This document shows positions 1-5,044 of a DNA stretch of 8,689 nucleotides, in pieces. The position numbers and the translations under genes are program-made. The notes below the pieces were generated by a model, which was not told where the DNA came from, ran no database searches, and saw only the letters and a list, made by a program, of their open reading frames with translations. Source of the DNA: Eubacteriales bacterium (GTDB lineage: Bacteria; Bacillota; Clostridia; Oscillospirales; CAG-382); contig JAQVQF010000091.1 of NCBI GenBank assembly GCA_028701715.1, positions 1 through 8,689 of the forward strand, given 5' to 3'. Each line of letters starts with the position of its first letter. Positions within the stretch are counted from its first letter, which is position 1.

Positions 1-1
1 C

Positions 2-352
2 AAGGCGCTCAGGCATTACATTAATAAAAAGCAAACGCTGATGATTTATCCGGAAGCCCATATATGGCCGCTTTACAACAGAATAAGACCTTTTACGGAG
101 GAATCCTTTTCCTATCCCATACGTCTCGGGGTTCCCGCCGTGGCGGTCACGGTTGTTTACAGAAGGCGGAAGCTGTTCAAAAAGCTGCCCCCGCTTGTCA
201 CGGTGTTTGTCAGCGATCCCATATACCCCCCGGAAGGAAGCCCGGGAGCCGCGCGCAAGGAACTGCGCGATAAAGTATACGATTTTATGTGCGAAACGGT
301 TAAGCGGGAGAAAAGCTGCGAGTATATAAAATACCTGAAAAGGCAGGATTAA
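2..352 (+). CDS. PlsC-like lysophospholipid acyltransferase, 5'-truncated
   Basis: This is the C-terminal part (116 codons, open to the contig edge) of an acyltransferase of the 1-acyl-glycerol-3-phosphate acyltransferase (PlsC/LPLAT) superfamily, which moves acyl chains onto lysophospholipids at the inner face of the membrane. The visible marker is YPEAHIWPLYNRIRPF (visible residues 16-31). It occupies the place of the FPEGTRS block III of classical PlsC and is typical of a Firmicute subfamily. It is followed by a hydrophobic strand (VPAVAVTVVY) and a basic C-terminus. The frame is open upstream of the first in-frame ATG (41) back to base 2, encoding residues such as ALRHYINKKQ, so that ATG is internal and the true start, with the HX4D motif, lies off the contig. 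The stop codon sits inside a hairpin terminator, so it probably ends a separate unit from the operon that follows. The acyl acceptor cannot be told from this fragment. Confidence 0.8.
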   Translation, partial: KALRHYINKKQTLMIYPEAHIWPLYNRIRPFTEESFSYPIRLGVPAVAVTVVYRRRKLFKKLPPLVTVFVSDPIYPPEGSPGAARKELRDKVYDFMCETVKREKSCEYIKYLKRQD

Positions 353-387
353 CGGCTGATTATCAAAGCCCGATTCCGCCTTTTTTT
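342..387 (+). terminator. Rho-independent terminator after the acyltransferase gene
   Basis: An imperfect hairpin starts just before the stop codon. The outer arm 342-350 pairs with 372-380 with one A-C mismatch and two G-T pairs. The inner arm GGCT (354-357) pairs with AGCC (367-370). Seven T residues follow at 381-387. The stem is not perfect, but its place at the gene end and the T run support a terminator. Confidence 0.6.
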
Positions 388-425
388 CATGCAAAAAAAA
401 CTTGAAAAATCTTTTGAAAAAGGTA

Positions 426-453
426 TTGCATTTTGCGTGGGAAGTGATATACT
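426..453 (+). promoter_or_regulatory. Sigma-A promoter with extended -10 for the ATP-grasp/aminomutase operon
   Basis: The -10 box TATACT (448-453) is preceded by TG plus one base (445-447), an extended -10. A weak -35, TTGCAT (426-431), lies 16 bp upstream. An inverted repeat with arms GAAGT (441-445) and ACTTC (451-455) covers the -10 box and could be an operator. The promoter lies between the preceding terminator and the start at 507. Confidence 0.5.
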
Positions 454-506
454 TCGCATGAATAAAGGCAATGCTTTTATATCCTTAATAAGGACGATGA
501 TTTTTG

Positions 507-1541
507 ATGGAGCAGTCAGACTCCGAAGTTCCGCTCGGCGTCCCCCGCGTAAGAGTGGGGATAATTTATAATCTGAAAAAAGCGGGTCAACATAAAAGCG
601 TTGACGAGCAAGCCGAATACGACAGCATAGAAACGGTATGCGGCATACGCGACGCCTTGAATGGCGCGGGCTGTTCCGCCGTACTGCTTGAAGCGGACAC
701 GACCCTTATCGATAAGCTGAAACAGGAAAATATCGATATAGCGTTCAATATAGCCGAAGGAATCGGCGGACGCGCCAGGGAAGGACAGGTGCCCGCAATA
801 CTCGAAATGCTGGATATACCCCACACCGGTTCGGATGCCACCGCGCTGTGTATCGCTCTCGATAAAGCGCTTACAAAAAGACTGGTGTCTTCTTATAAGG
901 TAAGGACACCGAAATACGCCGTTTTAAAAAGGAATTCGCCCGTAAGGCTGAACGGAATGCGTTATCCGATAATCATCAAGCCGGTCGCCGAGGGCTCAAG
1001 CAAGGGCATTTCGGATGTGAGTGTCGCAAAAGACAGAAAAGAGCTTACCGCTCTTCTTAAACGCAATTTCGGCGTGTATGACGGCGATATGCTCGCGGAG
1101 GAATATATCGAAGGACGCGAATTCACCGTCGGAGTCATTGGCAACGGTAAGGACAGAAGGATATTCCCTCCCATGGAAATCGTCTATAAGCAACCGACAC
1201 AGGACAATTATCACGTTTACAGCTACGGAGTAAAACAGGAATATAAAAAATTTGTGGAATACAAATGCCCCGCGGACATTGACAAAAAAACGGAAGATGA
1301 AATAATACAAAACACATCGAGGGTGTGCGACGCATTGGGCTGCGTCGATTTTGCCAGAGCGGATTACCGCGTATCCCAAGACGGGAAAGCCTGGTTTATC
1401 GAAATCAACCCTCTGCCCGGGCTTGCTCCGGGCTACAGCGATTTTCCAATGCTTGCCGAATTTTGCGGTATTAAATACGACGAGCTTGTCAAAAACGTCC
1501 TCGTCGCCGCTTTAAAGCGTTACGGTATGGCGGAGGCATAA
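507..1541 (+). CDS. D-Ala-D-Ala-ligase-like ATP-grasp amino acid ligase
   Basis: A 344-residue ATP-grasp ligase of the D-alanine-D-alanine ligase superfamily. Such enzymes make an acyl-phosphate from ATP and a carboxylate, then join it to an amine. Visible blocks are an N-terminal preATP-grasp fold (VRVGIIYNLKK, 15-25), LDIPHTGSDA plus ALDKALTKRL (102-126), the ATP lysine in IIIKPVAEGSSKG (155-167), LAEEYIEGREF (196-206), and the metal-binding end ARADYR / FIEINPLPGL (283-306, with D286, E299, N301). Canonical Ddl marks are absent: the N-terminal GGxSxE motif is not there, HGxxGEDG is replaced by NIAEGIGGRAREGQ, and NTxPGMT is replaced by NPLPGLAPGYSDFP. The substrate is therefore probably not D-Ala plus D-Ala. 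ATG 507 has AGGA at 491-494, 12 nt upstream; TTG 504 (9 nt spacing) is the alternative start. The gene sits 4 nt before the lysine aminomutase gene, so it may act on lysine or beta-lysine (inference). Confidence 0.85.
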   Translation: MEQSDSEVPLGVPRVRVGIIYNLKKAGQHKSVDEQAEYDSIETVCGIRDALNGAGCSAVLLEADTTLIDKLKQENIDIAFNIAEGIGGRAREGQVPAILEMLDIPHTGSDATALCIALDKALTKRLVSSYKVRTPKYAVLKRNSPVRLNGMRYPIIIKPVAEGSSKGISDVSVAKDRKELTALLKRNFGVYDGDMLAEEYIEGREFTVGVIGNGKDRRIFPPMEIVYKQPTQDNYHVYSYGVKQEYKKFVEYKCPADIDKKTEDEIIQNTSRVCDALGCVDFARADYRVSQDGKAWFIEINPLPGLAPGYSDFPMLAEFCGIKYDELVKNVLVAALKRYGMAEA

Positions 1542-1545
1542 CTAA

Positions 1546-2661
1546 ATGGATAAGGATATGAGATTAAAATATCCTGCCTGGGACGACTGGAAATGGCAGT
1601 TCGCCAACAGGATCACAAACGTGCAAAAGCTTGAAAAGCAGCTGCCTCTCACCGAAACCGAAAAAGAGGATATCCAAACCTGCCTTAAATGCTTCAGAAT
1701 GGCAATAACGCCTTATTACGCTTCTTTAATAGATGCTTCCGATAAAAACGATCCCATAAGAATGCAGAGCGTTCCTTCGATAAAGGAAACCTATATCGAC
1801 GGGAACGATTTCCTCGATCCGCTTGACGAGGAGGGCGACAGCCCCGTGCCGCATATAGTTCACCGCTATCCCGACAGAGTGCTGTTTCTTGTCACCTGTA
1901 AATGCTCCATGTACTGCCGCCACTGCACACGCCGCAGAATTGTGGGCGAAGAAGACCGTATTATAACCGAAAAGGAGCTTCAGGCAGCTCTTGATTATAT
2001 CAGACGACACGGCGAGATACGCGACGTGCTGGTTTCCGGCGGCGATCCGCTGGTGATGTCCACCGAAAAGCTGGAGCATATATTAAGCTCGCTGCGTCAA
2101 ATCCCTCATGTCGATATCATCCGCATCGGCACAAGGGTACCCGTGGTGATGCCCATGAGGATAACCGACGAGCTTCTGGGTATGCTTAAAAAATATCATC
2201 CCATATGGATAAACACCCATTTCAATCACCCGCGTGAGATAACGCCCGATTCCGAGCGCGCCTGCACGGCGATTGTAGACGCGGGTATTCCGCTCGGTAA
2301 TCAGACGGTGCTGCTGAAGGGGATTAACGACAACGCCGAAACGATGAAGGAGCTTATGCTCAAGCTCGTTCATATGCGCGTCAGACCCTATTATCTTTAT
2401 CAATGCGATCCGAGCCGCGGCATTTCCCATTTCCGAACAAGGGTGCAGACCGGTATCGATATCGTTCACAGCCTGCAGGGTTATATTTCAGGCTATGCGG
2501 TTCCAAAATTCGTCATAGATGCGCCGGGCGGCGGAGGAAAGGTTCCCATAGGCTATGACTATGTCATTAGCAAGGATGACAAAGAGGTCGTGCTGGAAAA
2601 CTGGAACGGCGGAAAATATGTATACCGCCAGCCGCAGGATTGGTATAGGCCGGACGATTGA
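1546..2661 (+). CDS. kamA: Lysine 2,3-aminomutase, KamA-family radical SAM enzyme, short form
   Basis: Radical-SAM, PLP-dependent enzyme expected to interconvert L-alpha-lysine and beta-lysine in the cytoplasm. The cluster motif is CSMYCRHC (C120, C124, C127), followed by TRRR (R129). SGGDP is at 164-168 and the PLP lysine is in PGGGGK (K332). With a constant offset of +5 these align ungapped with C125/C129/C132, R134 and K337 of the Clostridium subterminale enzyme (numbering from memory). D288 (YQCD) and D325 (VIDAP) then match D293 and D330, which hold the epsilon-amino group of lysine. Glutamate aminomutases carry Lys and Asn there, so lysine is the likely substrate. At 371 residues it ends before the C-terminal cysteine cluster of the 416-residue clostridial enzyme and has N263 where that enzyme has C268, so the interfacial zinc site is gone. 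GGAGG at 1532-1536, inside the upstream gene, serves this start with 9 nt spacing, so the two genes form one operon. EpmB-like function is an alternative. Confidence 0.9.
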   Translation: MDKDMRLKYPAWDDWKWQFANRITNVQKLEKQLPLTETEKEDIQTCLKCFRMAITPYYASLIDASDKNDPIRMQSVPSIKETYIDGNDFLDPLDEEGDSPVPHIVHRYPDRVLFLVTCKCSMYCRHCTRRRIVGEEDRIITEKELQAALDYIRRHGEIRDVLVSGGDPLVMSTEKLEHILSSLRQIPHVDIIRIGTRVPVVMPMRITDELLGMLKKYHPIWINTHFNHPREITPDSERACTAIVDAGIPLGNQTVLLKGINDNAETMKELMLKLVHMRVRPYYLYQCDPSRGISHFRTRVQTGIDIVHSLQGYISGYAVPKFVIDAPGGGGKVPIGYDYVISKDDKEVVLENWNGGKYVYRQPQDWYRPDD

Positions 2662-2814
2662 CATCAATCTTGGAACTGACGAATCGGCAAGCGGATAAAA
2701 CGGTATAAAAGCGGCATTTAATATGTTGTTTTGATTATTTTCGGGGTTTTCCGCAAAAAACAGCCATGCGAATAAAAATTCCCGAAAAATATTATAAAAA
2801 TATTAAAAAACATA

Positions 2815-2843
2815 TTGACATTGTATAAAATATAGTGTATTAT
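2815..2843 (+). promoter_or_regulatory. Sigma-A promoter for the zinc-ribbon gene
   Basis: Consensus -35 TTGACA (2815-2820), a 17 bp spacer and -10 TATTAT (2838-2843, five of six matches) lie 50 bp before the start codon in a very AT-rich stretch. TG directly precedes the -10. Transcription should begin near 2850. Confidence 0.75.
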
Positions 2844-2851
2844 AACATCAC

Positions 2852-2870
2852 CATGATGTATAGCATCGTG
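2852..2870 (+). promoter_or_regulatory. Inverted repeat in the zinc-ribbon 5' UTR
   Basis: CATGATG (2852-2858) and CATCGTG (2864-2870) can pair over 7 bp, with one T-G pair, around a TATAG loop. It lies just after the predicted transcription start and before the ribosome site, so it could be an operator or an mRNA stem. No function is shown by the sequence. Confidence 0.3.
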
Positions 2871-2892
2871 CAATTTTGAAAAGAGGTATTTC

Positions 2893-3171
2893 ATGTACAC
2901 CGACAAGACCTTAGTCTGCAAAGAGTGCGGAAAAGATTTCACTTTTACTGCCAGCGAGCAGGAATTTTACGCTGAAAAAGGCTTTACGAATGAACCGCAG
3001 CGTTGCAAAGATTGCCGCTCGGCAAGAAAGAACGCATCCCGTGACAACGACGGCTCCCGTAAAATGTTTGACGCCGTATGTTCCGGCTGCGGGAAGCCCT
3101 GCAAGGTTCCTTTCGAACCCCATTCCGATCGTCCGGTATATTGCAGCGACTGCTTCAAGAGAAATAAATAG
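2893..3171 (+). CDS. Small double zinc-ribbon protein
   Basis: A 92-residue cytoplasmic protein made of two four-cysteine modules. The first (C9-x2-C12, C38-x2-C41) fits the probable zinc-ribbon domain family, with the typical DKTLVCKECGKDF and EQEFYAEKGF strings. The second (C63-x2-C66, C84-x2-C87) has exactly 17 residues between its two CxxC knuckles and fits the CxxC-x17-CxxC zinc finger family, including VPFEP and RPVYCSDCF. A basic, polar linker (RSARKNASRDNDGSRK, 42-57) joins them. The start is fixed by AGAGG at 2882-2886, 6 nt upstream. It has its own promoter and terminator, so it is a one-gene unit. Proteins of this type are common in Firmicutes and have no established function. Nucleic-acid or protein binding is a guess from the zinc-ribbon fold. 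Confidence 0.88.
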   Translation: MYTDKTLVCKECGKDFTFTASEQEFYAEKGFTNEPQRCKDCRSARKNASRDNDGSRKMFDAVCSGCGKPCKVPFEPHSDRPVYCSDCFKRNK

Positions 3172-3184
3172 TGATTTCTGGAAT

Positions 3185-3212
3185 ACGTCCCGTAAAAACG
3201 GGACGTGTTTTT
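3185..3212 (+). terminator. Rho-independent terminator of the zinc-ribbon gene
   Basis: A perfect 9 bp stem, ACGTCCCGT (3185-3193) with ACGGGACGT (3198-3206), has an AAAA loop and is followed by GTTTTT. It begins 13 nt after the stop codon. This is the clearest terminator of the plus-strand intergenic regions. Confidence 0.9.
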
Positions 3213-3244
3213 CTATACATATCGGTATATGATTAACAGAAATA

Positions 3245-4696
3245 ATGAAAGGTTATGATATAGCAATGAATATGAAACATAAAAACTTCAGTTTTTATGA
3301 ATTTATGCGGCATACGCCGCATGAACAAACCGTTATACGGTTTGTTCAGCAGACATTAATTATAATTATCATGGTTTTATCGATATCAATTTACGGCTGT
3401 AACGGAAACAGTATAAATACAGAAAGCGGTTTTTCGGAAGATATATCGGAAACAGTTTCCGACACAGCATCCGAAGAGGTTACAGAGCAAAGCGAGGAAC
3501 CGGATGAAAGCCTTGAATTATATAATTTTATTATTAATAAATGGCGCGAATGCGACACAAAACCGATTTACGAATATTTACACGCCGATTTGAAAGCAAT
3601 TTTGGCAAAGAATGACTTTGTTTATATACTTGAATATATATCTTATATCGGCGGTGACTTGTTGAACTCCGATATTACCGAAAAAGCAACGGAAAACGAC
3701 CGGGATACATATTATACGCAAATCGAATTTGAAAATGTTACGGTTGATTTTACATTAGCCATAAAAGATAATGAAATCATCGCCATATACAGGAATGTGT
3801 TTTTCAAAGAGGAATTTGAAATAAAAATAAGCGAAAATATCACCGAAAGATATTTTGTCCTTGAAAATGAAGGATATATGCTTAACGCTGTATATACTTA
3901 TGTTAATGACGGTAAGGATAATCCGACAGTTTTATTCATTAGCGGATCGGGACTTTGCGATTATAATGAAACGGTAGGCTTGCTTACTCCTTTTGAAGAT
4001 GTAGCTTCCGAATTTGCCAAAAAAGGTATTAATTCGCTTAGAATTGATAAGCGCACTTTGAATTACGGCAATTATTTTGCAACAACCGATGGTATTGAGG
4101 AAGAATATCTATCGGATTGCAAAGCCGCATTGCAATATATAGCAGCACAAAACAGCGGCGGAAAAATATATCTTTTGGGACACAGCTTGGGAGGACAGAT
4201 CGCTTCCGTAATTGCGTCAGAGGATAACGAAATTAGCGGTATGATACTTTTCAACAGTTCCGCGAGAAACCTTGCCGATATTATGTATGACCAATACAGT
4301 ATTATTGATCCGGCAAATGAAGCAATATATGACATGTATCGCAAAAGCGCAAAAAATGCCGACGATAATACGGTTGAGGGGTTGAATTACTACGGAGTCA
4401 GTGATTATTACTGGGCTTCATTGAATAAAATAAATGTTATCGAAAACATTAAAGCATCCGGTATCCCCGTATTGATTATCAACAGTACGTTTGATAATCA
4501 GGTTTTTGAAGCCGACATTAGCCTCTGGCTTGAAAATTTTACCGATGATAACAAAGTAATTGTTTATATAGATGATCAAATAAGTCATTTCGGGTATGAA
4601 ATTGACACACGGGATCAAAATACCTTATATAAAAGAGTTTCTTTTCCCGAACGCATTTTAAATAAATTTACGAATTTTATATCGGATGAGAGATAA
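3245..4696 (+). CDS. Membrane-anchored or lipoprotein alpha/beta hydrolase
   Basis: A 483-residue predicted surface hydrolase. A hydrophobic core (TLIIIIMVLSISIYGC, 37-52) ends at a lipobox-like IYGC with C52 as possible lipidation site; Tyr at -2 is not typical. An acidic Ser/Glu-rich linker (53-92) follows, then a small domain (about 93-200) resembling the DUF3887 domain found before such hydrolases, then the alpha/beta hydrolase fold. The fold shows FISGSGLCDYNET (231-243), SLRIDKRTLNYG (264-275) and the nucleophile elbow GHSLGG with S314. D417 and H448 (SHFGYE) are likely triad partners. The natural substrate is unknown; an esterase role is the family expectation. The start is uncertain: ATG 3245 has no good ribosome site, ATG 3266 has AAAGG 13 nt upstream, and ATG 3305 gives a more usual signal-peptide length. 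The gene is visibly more AT-rich than its neighbours, and its first 100 bases contain three perfect hairpins. No clear terminator follows. Confidence 0.8.
   Translation: MKGYDIAMNMKHKNFSFYEFMRHTPHEQTVIRFVQQTLIIIIMVLSISIYGCNGNSINTESGFSEDISETVSDTASEEVTEQSEEPDESLELYNFIINKWRECDTKPIYEYLHADLKAILAKNDFVYILEYISYIGGDLLNSDITEKATENDRDTYYTQIEFENVTVDFTLAIKDNEIIAIYRNVFFKEEFEIKISENITERYFVLENEGYMLNAVYTYVNDGKDNPTVLFISGSGLCDYNETVGLLTPFEDVASEFAKKGINSLRIDKRTLNYGNYFATTDGIEEEYLSDCKAALQYIAAQNSGGKIYLLGHSLGGQIASVIASEDNEISGMILFNSSARNLADIMYDQYSIIDPANEAIYDMYRKSAKNADDNTVEGLNYYGVSDYYWASLNKINVIENIKASGIPVLIINSTFDNQVFEADISLWLENFTDDNKVIVYIDDQISHFGYEIDTRDQNTLYKRVSFPERILNKFTNFISDER
3278..3347. repeat. Three consecutive perfect hairpins at the 5' end of the hydrolase gene
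   Basis: Hairpin A has 9 bp arms 3278-3286 and 3291-3299 (CATAAAAAC / GTTTTTATG) with a TTCA loop. Hairpin B has 7 bp arms 3305-3311 and 3316-3322 (ATGCGGC / GCCGCAT) with an ATAC loop. Hairpin C has 11 bp arms 3323-3333 and 3337-3347 (GAACAAACCGT / ACGGTTTGTTC) with a TAT loop. B and C touch and A ends 5 nt before B. None has a mismatch. All lie within the possible N-terminal codons, upstream of the hydrophobic segment. Confidence 0.75.
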
Positions 4697-4717
4697 GAGA
4701 TAGGATAAAAATTTTCC

Positions 4718-4746
4718 TTGACAAACAGCATTCTTTGTAATATAAT
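4718..4746 (+). promoter_or_regulatory. Consensus sigma-A promoter of thrS
   Basis: TTGACA (4718-4723), exactly 17 bp, then TATAAT (4741-4746): a full match to the housekeeping consensus at both hexamers. It lies directly before the T-box leader, so initiation should be near 4753, giving a leader of roughly 290 nt. Confidence 0.92.
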
Positions 4747-4755
4747 TCTTTAAAA

Positions 4756-5002
4756 GCTGCGTTGATGGAAAGAGTAACCGTAAAATATGTCGGACAGAGA
4801 AAAAGGTCATCGGCTGAAAGCCTTTTACGTCATACACGGCGAAGACCGTTCCGGAGCACCGCGCGGAAAGTATTTTATACGTTAAACGCGGCGTATGCCT
4901 GCGAAAAAGGTAAAAGCCATATATGGCTCTTGAGTTAAAAATCAAGGTGGAACCGTGCTTGAAAGCACCCTTGATACGGCATTGCCGTATCAGGGGTTTT
5001 TT
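4756..5002 (+). promoter_or_regulatory. T-box riboswitch, threonine-specific, controlling thrS
   Basis: This tRNA-sensing leader reads uncharged tRNA-Thr and lets transcription continue into thrS when charging is low. The AGTA motif is at 4773-4776 near the 5' side of stem I. The inner stem-loop GGCTGAAAGCC is at 4812-4822. The specifier is read as ACC (4858-4860, a Thr codon) after GGAGC. A palindrome at 4915-4928 (AGCCAT/ATGGCT) fits stem III. The antiterminator is complete: arms 4941-4947 and 4969-4975 (ATCAAGG / CCTTGAT), the 7-nt bulge TGGAACC (4948-4954), and upper stem GTGCT (4955-4959) / AGCAC (4964-4968). The fourth bulge base A would pair with a U discriminator, which fits Gram-positive tRNA-Thr (from memory). 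The right arm overlaps the competing terminator stem, so the two folds exclude each other. Confidence 0.93.
4968..5002 (+). terminator. T-box leader terminator hairpin
   Basis: A 13 bp stem (4968-4980 with 4984-4996, one T-G pair) closes an ATT loop and is followed by six T residues (4997-5002). Its left arm reuses the right arm of the antiterminator, CCTTGAT at 4969-4975. It is the default fold when charged tRNA is bound. Confidence 0.93.
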
Positions 5003-5034
5003 ATTTACATAAAAGCAAATATTTAATATCATAT

Positions 5035-5039
5035 GGAGG
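5035..5039 (+). promoter_or_regulatory. Ribosome binding site that fixes the thrS start
   Basis: GGAGG at 5035-5039 sits 5 nt before ATG 5045. An earlier in-frame ATG at 5033 overlaps this site and has no upstream ribosome site of its own, so 5045 is the likely start, removing four residues (MEEK). Confidence 0.8.
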
Positions 5040-5044
5040 AAAAA

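Noticed and set aside
389..571. 60-codon plus-strand open frame before the ATP-grasp gene
   Set aside because: It runs through the operon promoter and overlaps the ligase start in another frame. No ribosome site or homology is seen.
507..1541. Call as a true D-alanine-D-alanine ligase (ddl)
   Set aside because: The superfamily is right, but the three motifs that define Ddl are missing or replaced, so a specific ddl name is not supported.
1546..2661. Call as EpmB, which makes beta-lysine for EF-P modification
   Set aside because: The catalytic sites are shared and length is intermediate, but no epmA or efp gene is nearby, and the ungapped alignment with clostridial lysine aminomutase is a better fit.
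2662..2814. Possible terminator after the lysine aminomutase gene
   Set aside because: Only very short stems (such as CGG/CCG around 2740-2752) can be formed and no proper stem plus T run is present.
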